A DNA stretch of 35,317 bases from Novosphingobium sp. (GTDB lineage: Bacteria > Pseudomonadota > Alphaproteobacteria > Sphingomonadales > Sphingomonadaceae). The translations under genes and the position numbers were made by a program. Under the pieces are notes generated by a model. That model saw nothing but the letters and a program-made list of their open reading frames with translations, ran no database searches and was not told the origin of the DNA. Within the stretch, counting starts at the first letter, position 1. The number at the start of each line of letters is the position of its first letter. The DNA is taken from NCBI GenBank assembly GCA_020853995.1, contig JADYXV010000352.1, positions 1 through 35,317 on the forward strand, in the 5' to 3' direction. Positions 1-7,831 of the stretch are shown here, piece by piece.

Positions 1-498
1 GGTTCGTTCAACGTGACCGACAGCGAAATCAAGCGCAACGCATCACGGCCTTACACGGTGGGCAACAAATCGCCCTATACCGCCGATTGGACGATCAACC
101 TTGGCAGCGAAATCACCGCGCCGCTTTCAGACAGCACCAAGCTGCTGTTCCGCGCCGATTATCGCATTACCGGCCCGACGTGGTTCCACTCGGTGCAGGA
201 TCAGGAGCGCCCGACGCTGTTCTCCGGCCTACTGCCGATATCGGCACTCAATAATGGTGCGGGCCTTCCCGCCGTTGTCGGCAACGCCCGCTATGATGTG
301 GCCAAGCGCGATGCCTTCGGCGTGCTCAACGTGCGCGCAGGCATCACCACAGAAAACTTCCGCATCGCTGTGTTTGCGGAAAATCTGCTGGATCGCAAGT
401 TCGTGGCCGAGGCTATTCCGGCGATCGAATTTGGCGGATCGTTCATCACGCCGGGCGCGCGCCGCCTGATCGGGATCGAAGTGGGCGCGTCGTTCTAA
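1..498 (+). CDS. TonB-dependent receptor, C-terminal fragment
   Basis: The reading frame is open from the first base, so the gene starts outside the window and only about the last 165 residues are visible. The fragment has the alternating beta-strand character of an outer-membrane barrel. Near the end is the receptor-type motif 'FAENLLDRKF', followed by a last strand ending in phenylalanine (GIEVGASF), the usual end signal of outer-membrane barrels recognised by the BAM machinery. TonB-dependent receptors import siderophores, cobalamin, sugars or aromatic compounds using TonB-ExbBD energy; the substrate cannot be told from this part. A GntR-family regulator follows 63 bp downstream on the same strand and may control it (inference). 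Confidence 0.88.
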   Translation, partial: GSFNVTDSEIKRNASRPYTVGNKSPYTADWTINLGSEITAPLSDSTKLLFRADYRITGPTWFHSVQDQERPTLFSGLLPISALNNGAGLPAVVGNARYDVAKRDAFGVLNVRAGITTENFRIAVFAENLLDRKFVAEAIPAIEFGGSFITPGARRLIGIEVGASF

Positions 499-512
499 AG
501 TGAAAAAAGGCA

Positions 513-544
513 TGGGAAGAGTGGTGATTGCATCGCTCTTCCCA
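513..544. other. Perfect inverted repeat between receptor and gntR gene
   Basis: TGGGAAGAG (513-521) and CTCTTCCCA (536-544) form a perfect 9-bp stem with a 14-nt loop. It lies just after the receptor stop codon and 18 bp before the GTG start of the regulator. There is no T-run after the stem on the plus strand; the A-run before it (502-507) would be a U-run only on the minus strand. It could end receptor transcription, or be an operator for the adjacent regulator. The sequence alone does not decide. Confidence 0.45.
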
Positions 545-561
545 CGGCTTCAGGGGGTGAC

Positions 562-1206
562 GTGTCAAAGGCCTCGCAAGAAGCGTACCGCAAGATCAGG
601 GCCGGGGTCTTGTCCGGCCATTTTCCCGCCGGGCAGTTCGTGCCCGAAGATGAATTTGCCCAGTTCTGCGGGCTTTCGCGCACACCGGTGCGCGAAGCGA
701 TTGCCGAACTTGTGGCGGAAATGCTGCTTCAGCGCTCAGACACCAATCGCGTTTTCGTGCCCGTCTGGTCGGATGAGGACGAGGAGGAGATGTTCACCCT
801 GCGCGCCATGCTGGAAAGCCATTGCGCACAGCGCGCGGCGCGGCTGATCACGGATGAACAGATCGCAGCGCTGCAATCCCATTGCGACTTCATCGATGCT
901 GCAATCCGGCAATCGGGGGAGCCTGACGTATCGGGCTTTGTCGAAGGTAACCGCCGGTTCCATGCCGGTATTCTGGCGGCGGCCCAGTCCGAACGGCTGG
1001 CACAATTGCTACGCTTTGTGGTCAGCCAGGTGGTGGTTCACCGCACGGCAGAGCAATATTCGCGTGCCGATATGGAGCAGAGCCAGCGCGATCACCGCGA
1101 TCTGGTCAACGCCTTTGCCGTACGTGATGGCGTGTGGGCAAGTGCGATTACCAATACCCACATCCGCCGCGCGGCCAATGCGTACAAAACGCATCGCGCG
1201 ACGTAA
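562..1206 (+). CDS. GntR family transcriptional regulator (FadR/FCD subfamily)
   Basis: This 214-residue protein has an N-terminal winged helix-turn-helix (residues about 5-70) with the typical 'GLSRTPVREAIAEL' recognition segment. An all-helical FCD effector domain follows (about 75-205). FCD domains usually bind a small carboxylic acid, often with a metal, and the ligand lowers DNA binding. The GTG start at 562 is preceded by a good ribosome-binding site (GGGGGTGA, 553-560). The gene follows a TonB-dependent receptor fragment on the same strand, so control of uptake or catabolism of the receptor's substrate is plausible but inferred. Only 20 bp separate its stop from the convergent ferredoxin-like gene. 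Confidence 0.9.
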   Translation: MSKASQEAYRKIRAGVLSGHFPAGQFVPEDEFAQFCGLSRTPVREAIAELVAEMLLQRSDTNRVFVPVWSDEDEEEMFTLRAMLESHCAQRAARLITDEQIAALQSHCDFIDAAIRQSGEPDVSGFVEGNRRFHAGILAAAQSERLAQLLRFVVSQVVVHRTAEQYSRADMEQSQRDHRDLVNAFAVRDGVWASAITNTHIRRAANAYKTHRAT

Positions 1207-1226
1207 CGTCCAAACCGCTTTTCGCC

Positions 1227-1616
1227 TCAGGCGGGCGCGGCCTCATCGGTAGGAGGGTTCAGGCGGAATTCCTCGACAGGAACACCGCCGATCACGTGTT
1301 CCTGGATGATCCGCTCCAGCACGGGCGGATGGCACGAATGATACCAGACATTGTCGGGGTAAACGACGGCGACCGGCCCGACCAGGCACACCCGCAGGCA
1401 GCCTACCTTGTTGCGCAGAATGCCTTGATTGCCGCCAAGGCCCAGTTCGGACAGGCGTTTTTTAAGGAAATTCCACGCTTCTTCGGTTTCATCGCGGGGC
1501 GCGCATTTGTGCTTGTCTGCGCCTGCACAGATCAGGATGTGGCGCTTCATCGCAAAGCCGCCAAGCTTTTTGAGCGCCTGCTCTGCCAGAGCCAGCATTT
1601 TTGCAGGGTTGGTCAT
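1227..1616 (-). CDS. [2Fe-2S] ferredoxin-like protein of the thioredoxin-fold type
   Basis: A 129-residue protein with cysteines in the pattern C30-x7-C38 and C73-x3-C77, which matches thioredoxin-like [2Fe-2S] ferredoxins (Shethna type and the related domain in NuoE). The second pair lies in 'GCLRVCLVGP'. Such proteins bind one [2Fe-2S] cluster and act in electron transfer or redox sensing in the cytoplasm; the partner is unknown here. C95 is an additional cysteine outside the usual four. An internal Met at residue 23 (MKRHILIC) is a possible alternative start that would still keep all four ligands. The gene starts 12 bp after the TolC/DUF2497 reading frame ends, so it probably shares its transcript. 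Confidence 0.85.
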   Translation of the reverse strand: MTNPAKMLALAEQALKKLGGFAMKRHILICAGADKHKCAPRDETEEAWNFLKKRLSELGLGGNQGILRNKVGCLRVCLVGPVAVVYPDNVWYHSCHPPVLERIIQEHVIGGVPVEEFRLNPPTDEAAPA

Positions 1617-1628
1617 TTAGAGCAAAAA

Positions 1629-2078
1629 TCAGCCGCGCTTGCCTGCGATCCGGGCGATTTCTGCTGACACCATCTTTTCGACCATGGCCGGAAGGTTGGC
1701 CTCCAACCAGTCGGACAGCATCGGACGCAGCATTTCGCGGACCAGACCTTCAAGCGAGGTTTCGCCCGAGCGCACGATTTGCGGGGCGACACCGGGCTGC
1801 GACAGCATCGACAAAGCGGCGAGCGATTCGCGCATGGATGCGGCGGTCGTATCTGCGATCAGGCCCTGATCTTCATCGTGGCCTTCTGTGTCACCGGCAG
1901 CTTCCGTCAATTCAAGGACTTCGACAGGAGACGGTGGAGCTGGCTCTACCGGTTCAGCGCGTGAACGCTCTTGCACGGTTTCGCTACGGGTCAGTGCTTC
2001 GGCACGGCTATCGCGCGCGATGACTTTCTTGATCGATTCGAGGATTTCCTCGACGGATGGTTCGCCAACCTGGCGCAT
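1629..2078 (-). CDS. PopZ-like DUF2497 protein, probable internal start inside the tolC frame
   Basis: An in-frame ATG at 2078 has a ribosome-binding site (GGGGAG, 8 nt upstream) and would give a 149-residue protein. It has the three parts expected of PopZ/DUF2497. The first is an N-terminal helix 'EPSVEEILESIKKVI'. The second is a middle rich in Pro, Glu and Asp (about 35-75). The third is the conserved C-terminal block with 'LVREMLRPMLSDWLEANLP' (about 108-126 of this shorter form). In Caulobacter PopZ forms a polar matrix that anchors the chromosome origin and cell-cycle regulators. Separate expression from this start is inferred from topology and the ribosome-binding site. The same codons are also part of the long tolC frame. 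Confidence 0.7.
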   Translation of the reverse strand: MRQVGEPSVEEILESIKKVIARDSRAEALTRSETVQERSRAEPVEPAPPSPVEVLELTEAAGDTEGHDEDQGLIADTTAASMRESLAALSMLSQPGVAPQIVRSGETSLEGLVREMLRPMLSDWLEANLPAMVEKMVSAEIARIAGKRG

Positions 2079-3575
2079 TGAAGCTGCTCCCCGAAAGTCC
2101 CTGACACCGATTCTGTTCGACGGAACCTGTGCTGGTGCGATTGTCGCATTCTGCGCTGGTGTGTCAACGGTACGTGTTGATACGGCGACCGGATCGGGGT
2201 CGCGGTCCCAATCGAACACGCGACGCCGCACCCGGTCATAATTGGTCTGCGGATCATACAATGCGCCGCCATCCAGCCCAAGGTCCTGTGCCTGTGCGCG
2301 GCCCATTGCCGCCAGCAGGTTGAACCCGGCCACATAGGCATTGCGCCGCGCCGTGACGAGTTGCACTTGCGCGCGCAGCAGTTCCTGCTCGGCATCAAGA
2401 ATGTTCAGGATCGTACGGTTGCCCACCGTATTTTCCGCGCGCACGCCTTCAAGGCTGAGCGCGGCGGCTTCTACGGCGGTCTGGTTCATTGCGATGATTT
2501 CGTTCGCCGCGCTCCACGAGGCAAAGGACGAGCGCACCGATGCGATGACTTCGCGTTCCACGGCGATTTCCTGTTCCAGCGTGGCAGATTCGCGTGCCTG
2601 CGCCTGACGAACTTGTGCAGCCGGAGCGCCGCCCTGGAACAGCGGGATCGAAACGCTGACGCCTGCCTGGGCCGTCGTCGCGCGCTGCTTGAAAGATCCC
2701 CCTCCGGCCCCGGCCAACGTGCCCGCCGTGTCCTGATAACTTCCCTGAGAGCTTAACGATACCGTTGGCAGTTTTGCTGCATCGGCAATTTTCACATCAT
2801 AACCCGCCGCTTTGCTGCGCTCGCGCGCGGCAAGCAGATCGGGGTTGTTCTCCAGTGCGAAGTTCACAGCTTCGTCCGGCGTTGCGGGAAGGCCGGGCAA
2901 AGGTGGTGGCGGTGCAAGATCAACCGGCGCTTTGCCGACGATCTGGATATAGCGTTCACGGCTGGCGATCAGGTTGACTTCGGCATTGCGCAAATCACCA
3001 CGCGCCAGCGCCAGACGGGAATCCGATTGGGCAACGTCGGTGCGGGTAAGATCGCCAATTTCGTACCGGTCACCCGTCGCCTTGAAGTTGACGTCGAGAA
3101 CTTCGACGTTGTTGCGGCTGAGGCCGACAATCGCGCTATCGCGGATCACGTCCATATAGGCACCGACAACTTGGGCGAACACGCCCGATTCCGTGGCCCG
3201 CAAATCTTCCTGGCCCGCTTCGACGCGGGTCTTGGCTGCACGGATCGAATTTTTTACAGCGCCGCCTGAGTAAACCGGAATGCCCAGGCTGACGTCGACG
3301 CTCTTCGAGCTGTCAAGCAGCACGAACGATAGCGGGTTTTGCCGCAGAAATCGTGTGTAGTTCGCCTGCCCCGAAAGGCTGGGCAAAGCCCGCGCACGTG
3401 CCAGCGGCACGCCTTCATCCGTCGCCCGCTGCGTGGCCCGCGCGCCTTGCAGAGTCGGGTTTGTGTTGTAGGCACTGACGAGAGCCTCGCGCAGATCATC
3501 TGCCAAGGCAGGTGTCGACACCGCGAGGGCGGCGCTGGTCGTCAGTAAAAGGCACAGAGCCTTCAAGGGCGGCAT
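1629..3575 (-). CDS. TolC family outer-membrane efflux protein, frame fused to a PopZ-like (DUF2497) C-terminal domain
   Basis: The 648-residue frame has a signal peptide (residues 1-25, cleavage after 'TPALA'). Two outer-membrane-efflux repeats (about 30-230 and 235-440) follow, as in the TolC tunnel that links inner-membrane pumps to the outside. The second repeat ends in the typical 'NILDAEQELLRAQVQL' helix. Relatives usually end near 'TRTVDTPAQN' (about 470-478). Here translation continues through a linker containing two rare codons (AGA, AGG) and then a complete DUF2497 domain (500-648). TolC C-termini lie in the periplasm, whereas PopZ-type proteins work in the cytoplasm, so a full-length fusion makes little topological sense. 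The gene starts 5 bp after the methyltransferase-like gene. The efflux assignment is firm; whether the fusion is real protein is open. Confidence 0.88.
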   Translation of the reverse strand: MPPLKALCLLLTTSAALAVSTPALADDLREALVSAYNTNPTLQGARATQRATDEGVPLARARALPSLSGQANYTRFLRQNPLSFVLLDSSKSVDVSLGIPVYSGGAVKNSIRAAKTRVEAGQEDLRATESGVFAQVVGAYMDVIRDSAIVGLSRNNVEVLDVNFKATGDRYEIGDLTRTDVAQSDSRLALARGDLRNAEVNLIASRERYIQIVGKAPVDLAPPPPLPGLPATPDEAVNFALENNPDLLAARERSKAAGYDVKIADAAKLPTVSLSSQGSYQDTAGTLAGAGGGSFKQRATTAQAGVSVSIPLFQGGAPAAQVRQAQARESATLEQEIAVEREVIASVRSSFASWSAANEIIAMNQTAVEAAALSLEGVRAENTVGNRTILNILDAEQELLRAQVQLVTARRNAYVAGFNLLAAMGRAQAQDLGLDGGALYDPQTNYDRVRRRVFDWDRDPDPVAVSTRTVDTPAQNATIAPAQVPSNRIGVRDFRGAASMRQVGEPSVEEILESIKKVIARDSRAEALTRSETVQERSRAEPVEPAPPSPVEVLELTEAAGDTEGHDEDQGLIADTTAASMRESLAALSMLSQPGVAPQIVRSGETSLEGLVREMLRPMLSDWLEANLPAMVEKMVSAEIARIAGKRG

Positions 3576-3580
3576 AAGCC

Positions 3581-4174
3581 TTAGAAACTCCAGCTCTTGG
3601 GAGCTGCAAATTCGGGCAGGACCGCAAAGTCAGCTTCGCCCAAGGCAGTCGGGACGACACGTCCGGCAGCTTTGCGGGCCAAGGCGAGCCGCGTCACATT
3701 ACGCTCAACCAGACCGGTCACCACGCGGCCATCATCGGCCAGAAAAGCGCAAAGCTGATCGGGCAAAACTTCGGCAGCGCCATCAATCAGGATGAGCGTG
3801 AACGGACCGCCCTCTGCAGCGGCTAAATTGGCGGCGCGGGTAACGTTGCCGGAAAGCTGTGCGGCGAGTGCAGCCAAATATCCGTTGCCCGAAATTACCA
3901 GCACGCTGTCGGCCTTTGCCGGTTCAGCGGCTTCGAGCATTTGTCCGTACGTCAGCGCGGGCGACAGCACTGTGCCATCGCCCAAGGGCAAGGCGCGATC
4001 GGCATAGGCCACCGCGCGGCGTTCTGCGGGGACAAAGTCTTCGCGCGGCACTTTGGCAAATGCGGCAAGAATTGCGGGCGAATTCACGCCGGTTACGCGA
4101 AGCTGGCTATCGATCATTGCGCGGCGGGCAGTCAGCATCTCAGCCGATGCCGGGCGATCTTCAACCACGGTCAT
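3581..4174 (-). CDS. PCMT-like protein (protein-L-isoaspartate O-methyltransferase family), SAM site eroded
   Basis: The start was placed at the ATG at 4174 because GAGGG lies about 5 nt upstream; a GTG at 4204 would add 10 residues. The 197-residue product keeps the family's N-terminal layout (a run such as 'FAKVPREDFVP', then a loop ending 'LSPALTYGQMLEA') and the later strand 'PFTLILIDGAAEVLP'. The SAM-binding motif, normally E-I-G-x-G-x-G-Y, is reduced to 'VLVISGNGY'. The stretch that normally holds the acidic SAM ligand and the GDG motif is about 29 residues shorter than in E. coli Pcm. Repair of isoaspartyl residues is therefore doubtful. It directly precedes tolC (5-bp gap) and is probably co-transcribed with it. 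Confidence 0.75.
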   Translation of the reverse strand: MTVVEDRPASAEMLTARRAMIDSQLRVTGVNSPAILAAFAKVPREDFVPAERRAVAYADRALPLGDGTVLSPALTYGQMLEAAEPAKADSVLVISGNGYLAALAAQLSGNVTRAANLAAAEGGPFTLILIDGAAEVLPDQLCAFLADDGRVVTGLVERNVTRLALARKAAGRVVPTALGEADFAVLPEFAAPKSWSF

Positions 4175-4335
4175 TTCAACCCTCATCTTCCGATAAACTG
4201 GCACGGCGTGTAGGCGCGGCCATCAACATCGCCAACGCCTTAGAATATCGACTTGTGCTTTCCAAGGGATTTGCATGTCGATTATCGAAGCGTAAGGGGC
4301 GTTGGCAGTTTCTCTAGGACTTGGAGCGAAGACCG

Positions 4336-5859
4336 ATGGCGGAAATGGTGACGATCAGGCAGGAAGATCTGATCGAAAGCGTGGCTGATGCCCTTCAGTA
4401 CATCAGCTATTTCCATCCGATGGATTACATCCGCGCGCTGGGCGATGCCTATGAGGCCGAACAGGGCCCGGCCGCCAAGGACGCGATTGCGCAGATTTTG
4501 ACCAACAGTCGGATGTGCGCCGAAGGCCACCGCCCGATCTGTCAGGACACCGGCATCGTCAACGTGTTCATCGAATGGGGGCAGAATTGCCGCCTCGAAT
4601 CAGACCTTTCCTTGCAGGACGTGGTCGATGAAGGCGTGCGCCGCGCCTATCTGAACGCTGATAACAAGTTGCGCGCATCGGTGCTGGCCGACCCTGCGTT
4701 CACCCGTCGCAATACGAAAGACAATACGCCCTGCGTGCTTCACGTAGAGATGGTCAAAGGCAACAAGGTTTCGGTCGATGTGGCTGCCAAGGGCGGCGGA
4801 TCGGAAAATAAATCCAAGTTCAAGATGATGAACCCCAGCGATTCGATTGTCGATTGGGTGGTGGAAATGCTGCCGCAAATGGGCGCTGGCTGGTGCCCGC
4901 CGGGCATGTTGGGCATCGGCATTGGCGGCACGGCGGAACATTGCGTGCTGCTGGCCAAAAAGGCGCTGATGGAGCCGATCGACATGGCGCAGTTGAAACT
5001 GCGCGGGCCACAGACCGACATTGAGCGCATGCGCATCGAAATCTTCGACAAGGTCAATGCACTCGGCATCGGTGCGCAAGGGCTGGGGGGGCTTTCCACC
5101 ATCCTCGACGTCAAGATCATGGACGCGCCCTGCCATGCTGCGGGCAAGCCTGTGGGCATGATCCCGAATTGCGCCGCCACGCGCCACGCGCACTTCACGC
5201 TGGATGGTTCGGGGCCAACCTATCTGGAACGGCCCAAGCTGGATGAATGGCCGCAAGTGCACTGGGCGCCCGATTCTGCGGCCAAGCGCGTGAATCTCGA
5301 TACGCTGACGCCAGAAGAGGTGCAGGGCTGGAAGCAGGGTGACCGCTTGCTGCTCAACGGCAAGATGTTGACGGGCCGCGATGCCGCGCACAAGCGTATC
5401 AAGGACATGCTGGCAAAAGGCGAGGAGCTCCCCGTCGATTTCAAGGGCCGCGTGATTTACTATGTCGGCCCGGTCGATCCGGTGCGTGAAGAAGTGGTTG
5501 GGCCGGCTGGTCCCACCACCGCCACGCGGATGGACAGCTTCTCTGATCTGATGCTCGACCTTGGCCTGCTGGCCAGCGTCGGCAAGGCGGAACGCGGCCC
5601 AGCGGCCACGCAGTCCATTGCCAAGCACAAATCGGCCTATCTGATGGCGGTTGGCGGGGCGGCCTATCTGGTCGCGCGCGCGATCAAGGAATCCAAAGTC
5701 GTCGGCTTTGAAGACCTTGGCATGGAAGCGATCTATGAATTCACGGTCGAGGATATGCCGGTGACCGTGGCCGTCGATAGCGAAGGCAACAACGTCCACC
5801 AGTTGGCCCCGCTGGTGTGGAAAAAGAAGATTGCGGACGAGGGCTTGTTGCCCGCGTGA
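4336..5859 (+). CDS. Fumarate hydratase, class I (iron-sulfur type)
   Basis: A 507-residue class I fumarase, catalysing reversible hydration of fumarate to L-malate in the TCA cycle. The alpha domain carries 'GHRPICQDTG' with C69, and further cluster-ligand cysteines lie in 'GGTAEHC' and 'PNCAATRH', consistent with a [4Fe-4S] hydro-lyase site. The beta domain follows (about 330-507), containing 'GKMLTGRDAAHKRI' and ending with the swivelling-domain segment around 'GFEDLGMEAI'. The ATG at 4336 is preferred over an upstream in-frame TTG (4321) because TTGGAG sits 9 nt before it. The gene is monocistronic in appearance, with a hairpin after the stop. It depends on Fe-S assembly, which is encoded later in the window. 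Confidence 0.96.
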   Translation: MAEMVTIRQEDLIESVADALQYISYFHPMDYIRALGDAYEAEQGPAAKDAIAQILTNSRMCAEGHRPICQDTGIVNVFIEWGQNCRLESDLSLQDVVDEGVRRAYLNADNKLRASVLADPAFTRRNTKDNTPCVLHVEMVKGNKVSVDVAAKGGGSENKSKFKMMNPSDSIVDWVVEMLPQMGAGWCPPGMLGIGIGGTAEHCVLLAKKALMEPIDMAQLKLRGPQTDIERMRIEIFDKVNALGIGAQGLGGLSTILDVKIMDAPCHAAGKPVGMIPNCAATRHAHFTLDGSGPTYLERPKLDEWPQVHWAPDSAAKRVNLDTLTPEEVQGWKQGDRLLLNGKMLTGRDAAHKRIKDMLAKGEELPVDFKGRVIYYVGPVDPVREEVVGPAGPTTATRMDSFSDLMLDLGLLASVGKAERGPAATQSIAKHKSAYLMAVGGAAYLVARAIKESKVVGFEDLGMEAIYEFTVEDMPVTVAVDSEGNNVHQLAPLVWKKKIADEGLLPA

Positions 5860-5896
5860 TGGCTGCGGCCTGATTGCAATCGATAAACCGCATATC

Positions 5897-5930
5897 CGGC
5901 CCGACCACCGTTCTGGTGCGTCGGGCCGTT
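5897..5930 (+). terminator. Hairpin after the fumarase gene
   Basis: CGGCCCGAC (5897-5905) pairs perfectly with GTCGGGCCG (5920-5928), and the inner CACC/GGTG extends the stem with one bulged base. Only TT follows immediately, with another TTT a few bases on, so it is a weak-tailed terminator-like hairpin. It lies 37 bp after the fumarase stop and 20 bp before the sensor kinase start. Confidence 0.6.
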
Positions 5931-5949
5931 CGCGTTTAGGCGTGTGCAG

Positions 5950-7821
5950 ATGACATTGGCCAATTCCACTGCCGGCATTGATCCCGGCATAGCGCGCGTG
6001 CCTGCGCGACAAGTCGTGCTGTCAGCGGTGGCGCTGTGGTTGTGCTATTTCCTGCTGATTACCGTGCGCGGGCTGGTGGTGGAACTGGGCGACTTTTCCG
6101 ATCTGTTGTGGCGGCGCGCGGCGGTAACGGTGGCAGGGATCGTGGTCACGGTTGCCTGTTGGCCGCTGCTGCGCCGGTTCGATGGACGGTCGTTGCCTAT
6201 GCGCGGCGGCGCTGCGCTGGTGATCATGCTGCCCGCCGCACTTGCACTGGCCGTGGTCAACCAGTGGGCCTTTGCCCCCGTTGAGCAGCGCATGATCGAG
6301 CGCATCTCTCGCGAACAGGCTGACGGGCAAACCGCAAAGCAAGTGACGGTGCGCAATGCCGATGGCAGTCCCGGCGTGCAGATCCGGCACGATATGGCAG
6401 GCAATGTGCTGGTCGATGTGCTGGACGAAGGCCTCATGCCTCCGATGCCCCCTGTTCCGCCTGAACCCGTTGAACCGCCGAAAGCCAAGGCTGATTCGGG
6501 TGCAGCAGCATCGCCGAACGTCGTGCTTGATGATGAAGCGCTGGCGGAACTGGAGGCGATGGTCGAGGACACCGTTGCCGAAACGATGAAGAACACCAAA
6601 GTCGTCCAGAACGAGGATGGCAGCATGGTGATAACGCAGCCAGGGGTGGTGGTGCGCAAATTTGCCGATGGCCGTTCTGAAGTGCGAACCGGCGGTTATA
6701 TCATTCGCAGCGATGCTGATGATGAGGTGGAATCGGTGGAACCGGTGGCAGATGCGGTCGCGCCCGAACCGCCACAGCCGCCTGAAGCCCCCGCAACCCC
6801 GGCGTCGTCAATCGTGGCGCAAAAGGCGCGTGCAGCAGCAGAGCGCGCCCGCGCCATGGCCGAAAAGCAGCGCGTTGCTGCCCGGCAAACCGCCGAAAAG
6901 GCGCTGCGCAGCGCGCAGGCTTTGGAGGTTGCCAAGCGGCAGGTTATCGAACGCGTCAACCGTGCCAAGGCCGCACAGGCAACTGAGCCCGATGTTCCTG
7001 CAATATCGCCGTCTGATGTGATCGGCGAAGAAGTGCGCGGGCCTGAAAGTGTGACGATCATCCGCAAGTCGGTGGAAAGCGAAGGCTTGTGGCGGCAGCT
7101 TACCGATGTGGCATTGGGCCGCTATTTCCTGTTGATCGCATGGGCTGCGCTCTATCTGGCGTTGGGCAATGGTGAACAATTGCGCGCGGCGGAATATCGC
7201 GAAGGGCAATATGCGCGTGCGGCCAAGGCGGCAGAATTGCGCAGCTTGCGCTATCAGGTGAACCCGCATTTCCTGTTCAACACGCTCAATTCGCTGTCAG
7301 CGCTGGTCATGGTCGGGCGGGCCGAACAGGCAGAGCGGATGATCCAGTCGATCTCGCGGTTCTATCGTCACAGTCTGGCGGGTGACCCCACGCAGGACAT
7401 GCCGCTGGAGGATGAACTGGCCTTGCAGCGCCACTATCTCGATATCGAAGCGGTGCGTTTCCCGGATCGGTTGAAGTGCGAATTTGACGTGCCCGATGAT
7501 CTGTTGAGCGCCTGTGTGCCGGGGATGATCCTGCAACCGCTGGTCGAAAACTCGATCAAATATGCCGTTTCCACCACGATCCGTCCGGTCACCATCCGCA
7601 TTTCCGCGCGCGAGGCAGGCGGGTTCCTGATCCTGACGGTGGCCGATGACGGGCCGGGCGAAGGGTTCGTCAAAGGCAGCACCGGGATCGGCCTTGCCAA
7701 TGTGCGCAGCCGCCTGGCCGCACGGTTTGGCGAAGATGTGGCCAAAGTGGAAAGCGGTTCCCTGCCGGCGGGCGGATATGCCACCGTGCTGACCGTGCCG
7801 ATTGTGCGGAACGAATGTTGA
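5950..7821 (+). CDS. LytS/YehU-type sensor histidine kinase with a long inter-membrane insert
   Basis: A 623-residue kinase. Three predicted membrane helices lie at about 21-39, 57-75 and 86-105, and a fourth at about 392-406. The His_kinase domain follows with the phospho-acceptor motif 'NPHFLFNTLNSL' (H440). The ATPase domain shows an N-box 'LVENSIKYAV' (N534) and glycine boxes 'DDGPGEG' and 'GTGIGLANV'. Between helices 3 and 4 are about 285 residues rich in Pro, Glu and Ala, including a probable coiled coil around 'RARAMAEKQRVAARQTAEKA'. Helix counting puts this loop outside the cytoplasm. ATG 5950 was chosen over GTG 5944 because AGG lies 9 nt upstream. The response regulator gene follows after 10 bp, so the pair forms one two-component system; the signal is unknown. 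Confidence 0.92.
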   Translation: MTLANSTAGIDPGIARVPARQVVLSAVALWLCYFLLITVRGLVVELGDFSDLLWRRAAVTVAGIVVTVACWPLLRRFDGRSLPMRGGAALVIMLPAALALAVVNQWAFAPVEQRMIERISREQADGQTAKQVTVRNADGSPGVQIRHDMAGNVLVDVLDEGLMPPMPPVPPEPVEPPKAKADSGAAASPNVVLDDEALAELEAMVEDTVAETMKNTKVVQNEDGSMVITQPGVVVRKFADGRSEVRTGGYIIRSDADDEVESVEPVADAVAPEPPQPPEAPATPASSIVAQKARAAAERARAMAEKQRVAARQTAEKALRSAQALEVAKRQVIERVNRAKAAQATEPDVPAISPSDVIGEEVRGPESVTIIRKSVESEGLWRQLTDVALGRYFLLIAWAALYLALGNGEQLRAAEYREGQYARAAKAAELRSLRYQVNPHFLFNTLNSLSALVMVGRAEQAERMIQSISRFYRHSLAGDPTQDMPLEDELALQRHYLDIEAVRFPDRLKCEFDVPDDLLSACVPGMILQPLVENSIKYAVSTTIRPVTIRISAREAGGFLILTVADDGPGEGFVKGSTGIGLANVRSRLAARFGEDVAKVESGSLPAGGYATVLTVPIVRNEC

Positions 7822-7831
7822 GGGAAATGGA

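Noticed and set aside
4600..6012. A 470-codon minus-strand open frame opposite fumarase.
   Set aside because: His/Arg/Gln-rich composition is typical of antisense frames, and the fumarase on the other strand is fully conserved.
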